NCBI RefSeq assembly: GCF_001659985.1
Contig: NZ_LYCS01000009.1
Span: forward strand, 62,001-126,000
Length of the DNA stretch: 64,000 nt
Reading direction: 5' to 3'
Source: Oceanobacillus sp. Castelsardo
GTDB lineage: Bacteria > Bacillota > Bacilli > Bacillales > Amphibacillaceae
The notes beneath the pieces were generated by a model. The model worked only from the letters and a program-made list of their open reading frames with translations. It was not told the DNA's origin and ran no database searches. Both the position numbers and the translations under genes were made by a program. Positions 53,791-63,739 of this stretch are shown one piece after another. The stretch's first letter is position 1; each line of letters begins with the position of its first letter.

Positions 53791-54372
53791 ATGTATGGTC
53801 AAGACTGGAATCAATACTTTTATGAATTACAACAACATATACAAAATCTAGAAAGTCGGATGAAAACCTTAGAAGACCAAGTACGACAGCTAAAATCAAA
53901 TCAAAATCAAGATCCAATGGACAGAGTTAATATTGAAAAAGTCGAATATAAATTTGATCAATTAAAAATTGAAACGTTATCAGGCAGTCTTCATATCGGA
54001 CTTTCTCCTGAAAACTTGGAGCAAATAGAGGATTTCGCTCTTGGTCAAACCAATTCGACAGCCCAAGGTTTGCCATCTTTTAATCAGAAACTTTGTACAG
54101 ATCTTAATAATTGGCTGCAACAATCCGGACCCAGCATGATTGATAGCTTAGCCAATACACATGAACGGACCATTGATAGCTCTCATCAATCTTTATTACT
54201 TCAAGATATTCAAAAACAGTTGCCAAATCGAATTTCTTATTATAAGGAGCAAGCCGAAAAAAATAATGCAACTTCTAATGACCAAGAGTTTGAAAATTTT
54301 ATAAAAACGAAGGTAAAGGAAGAAATTCAACATTCCTTAGCTACTTATATGAAAAAACATAAAGGAGAATAA
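53791..54372 (+). CDS. gerPC: Spore germination protein GerPC
   Basis: 193 aa from ATG 53791 (GGAGGG before it; a TTG upstream is inside the site). N-terminal coiled coil (YELQQHIQNLESRMKTLEDQ) followed by the conserved IEKVEYKFDQLKIETLSGSL and IGLSPENL segments, then a helical region. Largest of the GerP proteins, likely tethering. Confidence 0.93.
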   Translation: MYGQDWNQYFYELQQHIQNLESRMKTLEDQVRQLKSNQNQDPMDRVNIEKVEYKFDQLKIETLSGSLHIGLSPENLEQIEDFALGQTNSTAQGLPSFNQKLCTDLNNWLQQSGPSMIDSLANTHERTIDSSHQSLLLQDIQKQLPNRISYYKEQAEKNNATSNDQEFENFIKTKVKEEIQHSLATYMKKHKGE

Positions 54373-54375
54373 CAA

Positions 54376-54555
54376 ATGATAATGGAAGTTCATAATTACG
54401 AATTACATGTTGCCAATGTTCAAATTGACGCAATCGCTTCTTCTTCTATCTTTTTAATTGGTGATAATGATTCGATTGTTTTATCATCTTTTTTTGATAC
54501 ACCTCCTGAGAGTTACTCCGTTATTAATTTAGTTCCACTATCTCCGGTCGCATAA
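54376..54555 (+). CDS. gerPD: Spore germination protein GerPD
   Basis: 59 aa, starting 3 bases after gerPC with GGAG 8 bases before the ATG. Contains VANVQIDAIASSSIFLIGDN, the same strand pattern as GerPB and GerPE. Position in the operon confirms the identity. Confidence 0.92.
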   Translation: MIMEVHNYELHVANVQIDAIASSSIFLIGDNDSIVLSSFFDTPPESYSVINLVPLSPVA

Positions 54556-54571
54556 TGAGGGGAGGGTTTAA

Positions 54572-54940
54572 TTGTTTAAACGTACAGCTAACGTTCAATG
54601 TGTAAATGTGGTTTCCATCACGGATGGCTCGTTTTTAAATGTTGGGGACACACATCTAGGAAATCCAGTTTCAAAAGTTATTGCTTTGCAAAAAGAAGGC
54701 GCGACTTTTCGAGGGGAGTTAAAGTTCGAGGACTATTCTATTTTTTCTCAAAAGGCTCATTTTCCCGAATCTAAAACAAATATAATAAAGAGAACTTTTA
54801 CTCATAATCCCAATATTTACGTACAAAATTCAAACGTTATGGCAATTAGCTCTTCTTCTATTTTTCAGTTAGGAAACTTAGATAAAATTGCCGCAGAATC
54901 TAGAATAAAACATTTCCGTCATGTTATTATAGAAGATTAA
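54572..54940 (+). CDS. gerPE: Spore germination protein GerPE
   Basis: 122 aa from a TTG after GGGGAGGG. FKRTANVQCVNVVSITDGSF and LNVGD at the start; NSNVMAISSSSIFQLGNLDKI and the AESRIKHFRH end match GerPE. Follows gerPD by 16 bases. Confidence 0.93.
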   Translation: MFKRTANVQCVNVVSITDGSFLNVGDTHLGNPVSKVIALQKEGATFRGELKFEDYSIFSQKAHFPESKTNIIKRTFTHNPNIYVQNSNVMAISSSSIFQLGNLDKIAAESRIKHFRHVIIED

Positions 54941-55008
54941 TATTTAACTATAAATGTGTTGTTGTCATATGCTATTTAGAAAATTGATAACCAAAAGTAG
55001 GTGTTAAC

Positions 55009-55227
55009 ATGCCATCAATTGTTGGCCCAATAAGAATAAATAGTGTTGATGGAGGTGTCATTAATTTTGGTGATTCGTTTTATTTAGCACCAAAAAGTTC
55101 CTCTAAAACAAATGCTGGTTCCGGTGGATTTAATACGGGGGATTTTATTAATACCAATTCAGGAATTAGTAATACTGGAACAAACGACCCCGATATAGCT
55201 GATCAAAATCAGACTGCCAATGCGTGA
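55009..55227 (+). CDS. gerPF: Spore germination protein GerPF
   Basis: 72 aa. MPSIVGPIRINSVDGGVINF then GDSFYLAPKSSSKTNAGSGG and FNTGD, the GerPF pattern. A 68-base gap from gerPE is longer than elsewhere in the operon; the ribosome site GTAGGTG is moderate. A fragment of the dispersed repeat follows the stop. Confidence 0.94.
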   Translation: MPSIVGPIRINSVDGGVINFGDSFYLAPKSSSKTNAGSGGFNTGDFINTNSGISNTGTNDPDIADQNQTANA

Positions 55228-55232
55228 ACAAA

Positions 55233-55293
55233 AGCTGATGTGCCCGTCGTACGAAGGTGAAGGAAGTCTCGCTAGGCACTGAAGCTGGACGTG
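55233..55293. repeat. Dispersed intergenic repeat, right-half copy (C)
   Basis: GGTGAAGGAAGTCTCGCTAG and GCTGGACG match the reverse complement of the 43451-43510 side of copy A, with GTCGTACG before it. Lies just after gerPF. Confidence 0.75.
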
Positions 55294-55326
55294 ACCATCA
55301 CGATTTATTAAGGTTAATTTTAAAAA

Positions 55327-55361
55327 AACACTCTACAGGTCAATAATCTCTGTAGAGTGTT
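55327..55361. terminator. Terminator between gerPF and addA
   Basis: 11-bp perfect stem ACACTCTACAG / CTGTAGAGTGT with an 11-nt loop; A and T runs on both sides; serves addA and probably gerP. Confidence 0.88.
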
Positions 55362-55368
55362 ATTATTC

Positions 55369-58300
55369 TTACATTTTTTCTGGTACTTCAACAACGAGTT
55401 GTTTTGAAAAGAAATACAAGTATGTTTCCTTCACTGGTTGTTTCCATATTTCCTCAATAGCATGGCGATAAAGATTCATTTGGGTTTCATATCTTTTGAT
55501 TAACTTATTCTTCAATCTATCTGTTATATCCTCATGGATGGCATCCGTCTTATAGTCTAATATAATCCATCCCTCTTCATAAGGTATAAGGCAATCAATT
55601 ACCCCTTGAATTAGTACTCGCTCCTTTCCACCCGCCCAGTTTGCATACACTTCATTTGCAGGAAGGGTTAAACTGAAAGGAACCTCCCTATGAATCGATG
55701 TCGCTTGTTTCAACATAATAGCAGCTAATTCCGTCTCATAAAAACTCTCAATTGCAGGAATATCGATAATATCTGCCTCTTGTCTTGTTAAAATTTCCTT
55801 TTCTACAAAAACTTCTAACTGCTCATCTATTTCTTCTTTGTTAAGGGCTTTTGTAAGGGGAAGATGTTGCATAACGGTGTGCATCGCAGTCCCCTTTTCT
55901 GCAGCTGAGATAACTTTTTGTTTTTGCATAAAATTAGGTCGTTTCACAATCGGTGGCTTAAATTCCTTCACAAGTTGATCCGCGCTGTATTCATCTTTGA
56001 TTTCCCGCTGCCTTTTTATTTCTGTTACCGACTGTTTTGCTCGGGAATATGCAGCTTGTTCATATGGATAAGTATAAGACAACCTATTTGCTACTATTTC
56101 CTTCCACTCTTCATCTTGAGTATCTATTGTTTTCCAGCCGAGCACTTTCTCTTTTAAGACCTGGTCGAATTCGGTTGATGTTTCGTCCAAATTTGTATAA
56201 TTACTTGCATGAACAACCGATATATCCCATTTTGATGGATCAATTTGAATATCTTTTAAAACGACATCCTTCACGTCACCTAAACGTAAGGAACCACCAT
56301 CTTGATGGCGCATTAAAGCCGGTCCCACCCAATCCAAATAGGAAACAGCTGCCATACGAAAAAACGCTGGTAAAATCCACTCAGAATGGTCAATCATCCT
56401 CTGCCACTTTTCTAATTTTTTCTTGAAGGAAGTAACATTTCCTATCATAACAAGCTTTTCTTTTGCCCTCGTTAACGCAACATAAAGGACACGCATTTCT
56501 TCCGCTAATAACTCTCGTTTCTGTTCTCCTTGTACGGCATGATAGAACAACGTTGGATACATAATTCTTTTTATAGGGTCAATAAATTTACTAGCGAAAC
56601 CTAAGTCTTTATGCAGTAAATACTTCTGGTTTAAATCCTGCATATTAAATTGTTTGTCCATGGCACCAAGAATAACAACAGGAAATTCCAATCCTTTACT
56701 TTTATGGATGGTCATAATTCGTACAACATCTTCTTGTTCACTTAGTGCACGCGCTGACCCAAGATCATCTCCCCGCTCCTCCATTCTTTCAATAAAACGT
56801 AAGAAACGGAATAACCCACGAAATGAGGTTCTTTCATAACCTCTTGCACGATCATATAACGCACGTAAATTCGCTTGACGCTGACGCCCACCAGGCATTC
56901 CACCAACAAAATCATAGTAACCCGTTTCTTGGTAAATATCCCAAATTAACTCTGACAATGCACCCTGTCTTGATGCAAGGCGAAATTGATTTAATTTTTT
57001 AAGAAAATCGGAAATTTTTTCAGCTGTCTCATCAGAATTTTGCTGTCTATATATTTTTAAAGCATCATAATAAGGATTATATTTATCGACTAGGCGTATT
57101 TTGGCTAATTCATTTTCTGTTAGACCAACAATTGGTGACTTCAGAACAGATGCAAGCGGAATATCTTGTCTAGGATTATCGATTGTTTTAAGTAAACTAA
57201 TCATAATTTTCACTTCAATCGCTTCAAAATATCCTGAAGATAGTTCAGCGTAAACTGGAATCCCTTGATTTTTTAATTCATCAACAATCGTTGGTGCCCA
57301 TGTCATAGAACGAAGCAAGATGACGATATCTCGATATTGAATATCACGTTGAATCCCTAAACCTTTATCGTAAACTTGTAAAGGTTTATTTTCATCTTCA
57401 TGACCAAGCCACGACTTTATTCTTTCGGCATAGGCACGTGCCTCAATTTGCGCCTTTTCTAAATCTTGAAAGCTTTCTTCACCTTCATCCGTAGCATCCT
57501 TTTCATCCTCAGCATCACGATCAATAATAATCAATTCCGGATTAGGCTTAGGGAAATCGTACTCATCATACATTTTATTTCCGTAGATAAGTTCGGCTTT
57601 TTCATCATAGTCAATATCTCCTAAGGTTTCATCAAGAATTTGACGAAAAATATAGTTCGCACCTATTAATACTTGCTCTCTACTACGAAAATTCCTAGCT
57701 AGATCAATTCGAATTCCAACAGAACCCTCATTAGCAAATTGTTTATATTTCTGAATAAAGAGGGATGGTTCTGCGTGGCGGAACCGATAGATACTCTGCT
57801 TCACATCCCCTACCATGAACCTGTTTCCTTTTCCCCCTTGCTCACTAACAAGAGAAAGAATCGTTTCTTGCACGAGGTTCGTATCTTGGTACTCATCTAC
57901 TAAAACCTCGCTAAATTGTTGTTGAAATTGAACAGCTACACTTGATGGAATGAGCTTCTCGGAGGTTGACTGTTCATCTAACAATAACCGTAAACAGTAA
58001 TGTTCCAAATCGGAAAAATCAACCAACGCTTTTTCTCTTTTTTGTTCGGTAAATTTAGCATCAAATTGTTTCACTAATGTTGTTAACTGTTTAATAACCG
58101 GAGAAAGTTCTCGCATATCTTCTATATGACCAGCAAGATTTCGGTTAAACCATTTATCTACCATCTTCTTCCAACGCTTTTTATAACTATCTCTTAAATT
58201 TTTTACTTGTTCCTTTTTCATTTCATCGCAATCTTGTTTTTTTCTAGACAAGGCTTTAAATGTATGTTCTTGAAAGTAGTTTTGTAAATCGTCCCAGTTC

Positions 58301-59103
58301 CCTATATGCTGTTTGGCTACCTCTAATAAAGCAAGATCGTTGTCAATGGTTTCCGCATATTGATAAGGTCCATCACTTTCTCTTGTCATTTCCAATGCTA
58401 AATACATTTCCTGTTCCATTGCGTAAAATTGGTTTTTCACTTCTTCTTTCATAAGATTTAACCAATTTAAATCTTCCTCTTGAAAGTTTTCTGGTATGGC
58501 GTAACTTTTAGCTAGACTGTCTAACCATTCGTATGGCCAAGGATTTTGAATCGCAAATGTATGTAAATCTAGAATTACCTTCTCCAAATCCACATCACTT
58601 CGATCACTCGAAAAACGATCAACAACAGAAAAGAATTTTTCTTGTTCCTCTCCTTCCATTCCATACCATTCTTCAAACAAGTCATCCATCACATCTTGTT
58701 TCATTAAATCTGCTTCCATATCATCCGCGATACGGAAAGCAGGATCGATATCGATCAAATAAGCGTATTTACGTATTACTTCCAAACAAAAGGAATGCAA
58801 AGTAGAAATGGAGGCTCGTTGTAATAACGATAACTGCTTTTTCAAATGAATTGAACTAGGATTTTGTTCCAACGCTTCTTCTAAAGCCAGCCCTACTCGA
58901 CTCCGCATTTCTGCTGCAGCTGCATTCGTAAACGTTACAACTAGCAAAGAATCAATATCAACCGGTTGATCTCGTTTTAATAGTTTTTGAATAATTCGTT
59001 CCACTAAAACGGCTGTTTTTCCAGAACCAGCAGCCGCTGCAACAAGGATATCGGCTCCATCTGTATAAATCGCTTCTTCTTGCTCTTTTGTCCAACTAAC
59101 CAT
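55369..59103 (-). CDS. addA: ATP-dependent helicase/nuclease subunit A
   Basis: 1244 aa, full length. UvrD-type superfamily 1 helicase plus a C-terminal RecB-type nuclease; with AddB it resects double-strand breaks to the Chi-like site. Walker A ADILVAAAAGSGKTAVLV (about residues 18-35), LVDEYQDTN (Walker B), DVKQSIYRFRHA, RIMTIHKSKGLEFPVVI and RVLYVALTRAKEKL (motif VI); nuclease core EGWIILDYKTDAI and QMNLYRHAIE near the end. ATG overlaps the addB stop by 8 bases. No sbcDC follows as in B. subtilis. Confidence 0.97.
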   Translation of the reverse strand: MVSWTKEQEEAIYTDGADILVAAAAGSGKTAVLVERIIQKLLKRDQPVDIDSLLVVTFTNAAAAEMRSRVGLALEEALEQNPSSIHLKKQLSLLQRASISTLHSFCLEVIRKYAYLIDIDPAFRIADDMEADLMKQDVMDDLFEEWYGMEGEEQEKFFSVVDRFSSDRSDVDLEKVILDLHTFAIQNPWPYEWLDSLAKSYAIPENFQEEDLNWLNLMKEEVKNQFYAMEQEMYLALEMTRESDGPYQYAETIDNDLALLEVAKQHIGNWDDLQNYFQEHTFKALSRKKQDCDEMKKEQVKNLRDSYKKRWKKMVDKWFNRNLAGHIEDMRELSPVIKQLTTLVKQFDAKFTEQKREKALVDFSDLEHYCLRLLLDEQSTSEKLIPSSVAVQFQQQFSEVLVDEYQDTNLVQETILSLVSEQGGKGNRFMVGDVKQSIYRFRHAEPSLFIQKYKQFANEGSVGIRIDLARNFRSREQVLIGANYIFRQILDETLGDIDYDEKAELIYGNKMYDEYDFPKPNPELIIIDRDAEDEKDATDEGEESFQDLEKAQIEARAYAERIKSWLGHEDENKPLQVYDKGLGIQRDIQYRDIVILLRSMTWAPTIVDELKNQGIPVYAELSSGYFEAIEVKIMISLLKTIDNPRQDIPLASVLKSPIVGLTENELAKIRLVDKYNPYYDALKIYRQQNSDETAEKISDFLKKLNQFRLASRQGALSELIWDIYQETGYYDFVGGMPGGRQRQANLRALYDRARGYERTSFRGLFRFLRFIERMEERGDDLGSARALSEQEDVVRIMTIHKSKGLEFPVVILGAMDKQFNMQDLNQKYLLHKDLGFASKFIDPIKRIMYPTLFYHAVQGEQKRELLAEEMRVLYVALTRAKEKLVMIGNVTSFKKKLEKWQRMIDHSEWILPAFFRMAAVSYLDWVGPALMRHQDGGSLRLGDVKDVVLKDIQIDPSKWDISVVHASNYTNLDETSTEFDQVLKEKVLGWKTIDTQDEEWKEIVANRLSYTYPYEQAAYSRAKQSVTEIKRQREIKDEYSADQLVKEFKPPIVKRPNFMQKQKVISAAEKGTAMHTVMQHLPLTKALNKEEIDEQLEVFVEKEILTRQEADIIDIPAIESFYETELAAIMLKQATSIHREVPFSLTLPANEVYANWAGGKERVLIQGVIDCLIPYEEGWIILDYKTDAIHEDITDRLKNKLIKRYETQMNLYRHAIEEIWKQPVKETYLYFFSKQLVVEVPEKM

Positions 59104-62100
59104 CGATATCCTCCATCCTTATTTTCTCTAAAATTTCTTTATCATTCATATTCTTTAATTTACGGTAATTATTTTCTTCTAAAATCGGATCAAATTGACA
59201 AACAGAAAGAAATGGACAATAAGTGCACGCAATTTGGTTTTTATTTTCATATGGATTTAAGTGGACTTTACCAGAAGTAATATCCAAACCTGCATGCTCC
59301 ATCAAATGATGAATATGGGATTGTAACTGATTAAATGTTTCTTCTCCGGCAATGTTAGAACTACTTTTAAATTCTCCGTTCTTTTTAAATCCTGCGGGCA
59401 CAATAGGACTCATATTTACAGAATCAATATCCGTATCCATCATTCTTACAATCTCTTCATTTGAAAGTAATAAGCCTTTCATTTTATACTTCTTGAAAAT
59501 CTCCTCATCAATTTGCTCTGAATCTAATTTCACGTCTTTTGAAATCATTGGATTGTGTACGTGGAAATACAATACCCCAGCAGGAGTTGCTTTTTGTTTC
59601 AACCATCGTTCTGAATGTGTAAGAACGACATCTAAATAGGTGAGCATTTGTAATGCTAATCCATAATATACTTCCATTAAGTCAAGTCCTCTTGAACTAG
59701 ATTTATAATCGATGATTCGTAAGTATAAGTCATCTATATTCGTCGCTCTATCCACACGATCAATACGGCCCCTAAGTAATAATTGATATCCATTAGGAAG
59801 ATTCATAGTTAAAGGTGGAAGGTCCTCGCCAAGCCCAAATCCTAACTCTAAACCAACCGGAGAAAAATGACTTAAGCGTGCCTGCTCGCTTAAAATGTAA
59901 GTCGCTCTCGCAATAATTTCCTCCAACTTTTGGCTAATATATTTATGTCTATTGGAGCTATGCAATATTTGATGTTGCAATATTGGAGCTAAATTACCTA
60001 CTGCTCTTTTCGCATACGTATTCGCATCTGTTCGATCAATAGTAGAATAATCTTTGCCTTCTTTTTGAATCCATTCCGTAATTATTTTAATCGCCTCATG
60101 GAAAAGCATTCCAATATCTGGGGCGTCTAACTTATACGTCTTCCGTTCATCTAGTTTCAAACTATATTTCGCAAAATGCTGATAAGAGCACCTGAAATAA
60201 GATTCAAATCTACTTACACTTGCATGTATTTCTTTTGGATATAATTGTTTCACTGTCTCCTCATCTAAATCTTTCGGTTCATTTTGATAATAGAGACTTT
60301 GTAAAACTTTATAGGTCGTACCATTTTTCGGTTGGTTTTCAACATACCAATTGAAAACATCCCACCAGATTGGTTGTATTGGATAACCTTTTTGGTGACG
60401 TGATAATTGGGCAGTAAGAGCTGACCTTGTTTTCACAGGTGAGGTTACAAATCGTTCAGCCTCGAATAAATCATCTGGATCCTGGAGCAATAACCGTTCC
60501 TTACATGTAGGAAATAAATCTTCTAACCGTTTCAATAATTGTGAAGGCATTTTTCCTTTTCCTTCTTCATCACTTAAGGGATAGCTAACCCATAGACGAT
60601 CTTTCGCAGCTGTGAATGCCAAATACATATAAAACCAATCATCAAGAAGTTGACGTTTACTACTGTCTGCAAGTTGAATCCCTTGCGTGGCTAACACTTC
60701 TCTTTCCTCTTCACTTATCATTCCATCCGCAGGCGGCTTCATTGGCCATACACCATCATTTACCCCTAATAAGAATGAACATTTAATTCCACTAATACGT
60801 GAGTGGTCGATGGAACCAACAATGACATGGTCGATACTTGGTGGAACATGAGAGAATGTTAATGTCTCGAAGCCAGCATCAAGTGCTGAACGAAAGATGG
60901 ATAATGTCATTTCTTCTTTTCCAGCCATTTCCACCATTTCATCGAATAGTTGAACTACTGCATTCCATACTTGTTCCTGCTCCCTGCCTTTTTCGAGTAG
61001 ACCTTCATCATCGTAATAGGTACGCATTTTTTCCAAACGCGATGGTACCCCTAGTCTTTCTATTAATAAATATATAATTTCACAATATTCCATTACCGTC
61101 TTCGCTTCACGAATATCCTCATCAAATTGTTTCAGGGCTTGAACAACTTGGGCACGATAATGGTTAATTTTAGTTTGTGTTTCTTTCTCGTGGTTTGTTT
61201 GTGCAGCTTGATCAAACCCTCGGAATCGTTGAAACTTCCATTCCTTTTCACTAAACCAACGATTTCTAGAACGGACACCATACTCTAGTACATAATTTTC
61301 TAGTTCATCTATTGCATCATTGGTTAGCGGATACTCTCCATCCGTCTTTGGAATAAACCCCGTTTTTAAAACACGGAAAATAGCATCATATCTCCAGTTC
61401 CCCTCGACAATATCTAATACTGAACGTATAAATTCAATTAAAGAATGATTTAACATCGTACGTTTTTCGTCAATAAACACAGGGATTCCATGATCAGCAA
61501 ATACCGTATGAATTAAATCGTGATACACATTCGATTGCCTTATGAATATCGCAATATCCTGAAAACGATAATTTTCTTCTCTTACTAAACGAAGAACTTC
61601 CTGTGCCGCCCCTTCTACTTCCGCCCGTGGATGAACCGCTTCTGCAATCTGTATATTGGCATTGCCTTCAAAATTGGGAACAGGCCTCGTATCAAAGTAA
61701 TTTTCCAAATGGGCAAAATAAGGACGATCTTTAAATTTCCCTTTTTCCGGATCCATTCGAACTACTTCATCAATTGGGATATGGTTCTCTGCAGCGATTT
61801 GATTTAATATATGATATGTTTCTGTCGTTTGGTAAAACAAATCCATTTCATTTTTGATATTTTCGGGATTATCTAATGTTAATGTAACAGTGACTGAGCT
61901 ACAATTTCTCATTAATTGTTCCACAACGGTTAACTCTTTTGGGGTAAAACTATGGAAACCATCTATATAGATTTCTGCACCTCGTAACAATGTCGATTCT
62001 TTTATCTTTTCTGACAAAATCTGCAGTTGATCTTCACTATCTACATAGTGACCTTTTAATGCAAACACTAACTTTTCATAAACATATAATAAATCTTCTA

Positions 62101-62590
62101 ATTTATTCGTTAATGCTACTTCCCCAGGTTCCTTATGTACAAATTGATTCATGTGTTCAATCTGTGCTTTTAAAACTTCGGGGGTTATTTGATATCTTTT
62201 AAATTCAGTAATCATCTGTTCCAATTGGTTTAAAAATCCTTGTTTTTCCATCGCTTTATGAAAAGTAAACCATTCGCCTTGCTTTTCTTCAATAATTTTT
62301 CGGAGCATCATTTGAATACCAACGGAACTGATAAATTGTTTGGTTGCTCCTCCCGTTTCTTGCAAAATGCGCCAAGCAAGCCTTGAAAAACTTACTACTT
62401 GCGCTCTAATACTTCCTGTTAATTCTTTATCATGAAATAAAGTGTATTCTTGTTGAAAAGTCATCTGATCTGGAACAATGTATAGAAGTGGCTTTCCTAA
62501 TGGATTTTCTAATTGCTTTTCTTTTATTTCATCCATGACCCTTCCACTTTTCCCTGTTCCTGACCTTCCTATAATAAACCGGAGTCCCAT
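59096..62590 (-). CDS. addB: ATP-dependent helicase/nuclease subunit B
   Basis: 1164 aa, full length. FIIGRSGTGKSGRVMDEI is the intact Walker A (residues about 5-22). Body is helicase-like with degenerate later motifs. C-terminal RecB nuclease: RIIDYKSSSRGLDL and ALQMLTYLDVVL. The four Fe-S cysteines are seen: the first in YFRCSYQHFAKYSL (about residue 800), and the last three in ACTYCPFLSVCQF. The start follows GGAGGAG. A P2 double-hairpin element lies upstream in sense orientation. Confidence 0.97.
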   Translation of the reverse strand: MGLRFIIGRSGTGKSGRVMDEIKEKQLENPLGKPLLYIVPDQMTFQQEYTLFHDKELTGSIRAQVVSFSRLAWRILQETGGATKQFISSVGIQMMLRKIIEEKQGEWFTFHKAMEKQGFLNQLEQMITEFKRYQITPEVLKAQIEHMNQFVHKEPGEVALTNKLEDLLYVYEKLVFALKGHYVDSEDQLQILSEKIKESTLLRGAEIYIDGFHSFTPKELTVVEQLMRNCSSVTVTLTLDNPENIKNEMDLFYQTTETYHILNQIAAENHIPIDEVVRMDPEKGKFKDRPYFAHLENYFDTRPVPNFEGNANIQIAEAVHPRAEVEGAAQEVLRLVREENYRFQDIAIFIRQSNVYHDLIHTVFADHGIPVFIDEKRTMLNHSLIEFIRSVLDIVEGNWRYDAIFRVLKTGFIPKTDGEYPLTNDAIDELENYVLEYGVRSRNRWFSEKEWKFQRFRGFDQAAQTNHEKETQTKINHYRAQVVQALKQFDEDIREAKTVMEYCEIIYLLIERLGVPSRLEKMRTYYDDEGLLEKGREQEQVWNAVVQLFDEMVEMAGKEEMTLSIFRSALDAGFETLTFSHVPPSIDHVIVGSIDHSRISGIKCSFLLGVNDGVWPMKPPADGMISEEEREVLATQGIQLADSSKRQLLDDWFYMYLAFTAAKDRLWVSYPLSDEEGKGKMPSQLLKRLEDLFPTCKERLLLQDPDDLFEAERFVTSPVKTRSALTAQLSRHQKGYPIQPIWWDVFNWYVENQPKNGTTYKVLQSLYYQNEPKDLDEETVKQLYPKEIHASVSRFESYFRCSYQHFAKYSLKLDERKTYKLDAPDIGMLFHEAIKIITEWIQKEGKDYSTIDRTDANTYAKRAVGNLAPILQHQILHSSNRHKYISQKLEEIIARATYILSEQARLSHFSPVGLELGFGLGEDLPPLTMNLPNGYQLLLRGRIDRVDRATNIDDLYLRIIDYKSSSRGLDLMEVYYGLALQMLTYLDVVLTHSERWLKQKATPAGVLYFHVHNPMISKDVKLDSEQIDEEIFKKYKMKGLLLSNEEIVRMMDTDIDSVNMSPIVPAGFKKNGEFKSSSNIAGEETFNQLQSHIHHLMEHAGLDITSGKVHLNPYENKNQIACTYCPFLSVCQFDPILEENNYRKLKNMNDKEILEKIRMEDIDG

Positions 62591-62665
62591 ATTTCTCCTC
62601 CATTCATAACTTTTTTTTACTCATAAATAAAGCTTCTATCTTTTCTATTTTACTTAGTACAACCT

Positions 62666-62740
62666 GGTATTCGCCAAGCCTTTAGGCGAATACCTTAGTT
62701 GCACTTATGCAGGATAAAAAAGTATATACTTTTTTATCCG
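62666..62740 (-). other. Double-hairpin leader element, copy P2
   Basis: Read on the minus strand (toward addB): a 26-nt perfect palindrome (62738-62713), then the 19-nt core TGCATAAGTGCAACTAAGG (62711-62693), then hairpin GGTATTCGCC/GGCGAATACC (arms 62694-62685 and 62675-62666). The core is identical to P1 at 44910-44928; the first hairpin is a different sequence that still pairs. About 75 bases before the addB start. Confidence 0.65.
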
Positions 62741-62777
62741 CCAAAGATAGAAGCTCTATTATAGTTGTATAATTTGG

Positions 62778-63410
62778 TTAGTTATTTCTTGCTGCACGTT
62801 TCTCTAGTCGCTTTTCAATGACTTTTCCGATAATCCAGAACAAGCCAATAATGATTAATACGATAATCGTCTTCATCGGTTTTTCTGCAAATTCCAAGAT
62901 ACTTGATCCTACATATGATATGGAAAAAATCATAACAGATTTACCGAGAAGAACCGCTAATGCAAATTGTTGAATACTAATTTTCGATAATCCAGCTACA
63001 ATATTAATAATAGATGATGGGGAAAACGGAAAAGCAAGTAAAACAAACAATGGTCCAAAGCCATGCTTGTCTACCCATGATGTAACCGCACTTACTTGTT
63101 TATTTTTTCTTAATTTCTTTACCCATTTTCTGTTTCTTATTTGTCTTATAATAATAAAAACAACGATTGCACCAGAGCTAGCCCCAAGCCATGATAATAA
63201 AAATCCCTCTAATAATCCATATGCTGCGGCATTCGTTAAGACAAAAACAATCAACGGTAAAAAAGGCAAAAATGCTTCGATAAAAGGGAGCAAAAAGCCG
63301 GGAACTGGACCTAATCCTTCATATTGCTCCAATAATTGCATAATAAAATCTTCGGTTCCCTCGTTTTGGAGCACCGTTTGCCAATTGGAAAAGTTAATGT
63401 TCATCAACAT
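62778..63410 (-). CDS. TVP38/TMEM64 (DedA-like) membrane protein
   Basis: 210 aa from ATG 63410 (GAGGAG 10 bases before; TTG 63413 also possible). Five or six helices with the family core GASSGAIVVFIIIRQI and FVLLAFPFSPSSIINIVAGLS. SNARE-associated/DedA-type proteins act in membrane homeostasis or lipid flipping. In B. subtilis YhjE, of this family, lies near addB with yhjD, and the same grouping is seen here. Confidence 0.87.
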   Translation of the reverse strand: MLMNINFSNWQTVLQNEGTEDFIMQLLEQYEGLGPVPGFLLPFIEAFLPFLPLIVFVLTNAAAYGLLEGFLLSWLGASSGAIVVFIIIRQIRNRKWVKKLRKNKQVSAVTSWVDKHGFGPLFVLLAFPFSPSSIINIVAGLSKISIQQFALAVLLGKSVMIFSISYVGSSILEFAEKPMKTIIVLIIIGLFWIIGKVIEKRLEKRAARNN

Positions 63411-63428
63411 CAAATTAATACTCCTCAT

Positions 63429-63739
63429 TATGTAAATGTTCTACTTTTTTTCCATAGAGGTTGTGTTCAAAAAGGAAGGCCGACTAAAAACGGGCACTGC
63501 GCTCAGGCGTCGACATCCCCCTTTTGACGGGGCATATCATTTTTACCGGACTTTTTGAACATCCTCATGTATGTATTCTCATTCTATCCTAAATGAAGCT
63601 ATCTACATACTTTCTAAAATGAATTAAGCTACTTTCTTTCATTTTACTAAAAAATATTAATTTATGTTGTATTTTATCTTCATTTTATCATATAATATGA
63701 TTAAAGTAAGAACGTTTGTTCTGTAACGGAGGAATTCAT
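63429..63739. other. Gap holding MITE copy 2
   Basis: Divergent gap between the TVP38 gene and the yhjD-like gene. Contains the short MITE copy (63457-63566). The rest is AT rich. No gene; two short frames across the MITE are not accepted. Confidence 0.65.
63457..63566. mobile_element. MITE-like element, copy 2 (short)
   Basis: Ends GAGGTTGTGTTCAAAAAGG (left) and CCGGACTTTTTGAACATCCTC-type (right, at 63546-63566), the same ends as the element at 37313. Internal part of about 70 bp unlike copy 1 and GC richer. In the opposite orientation to copy 1. Confidence 0.75.
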
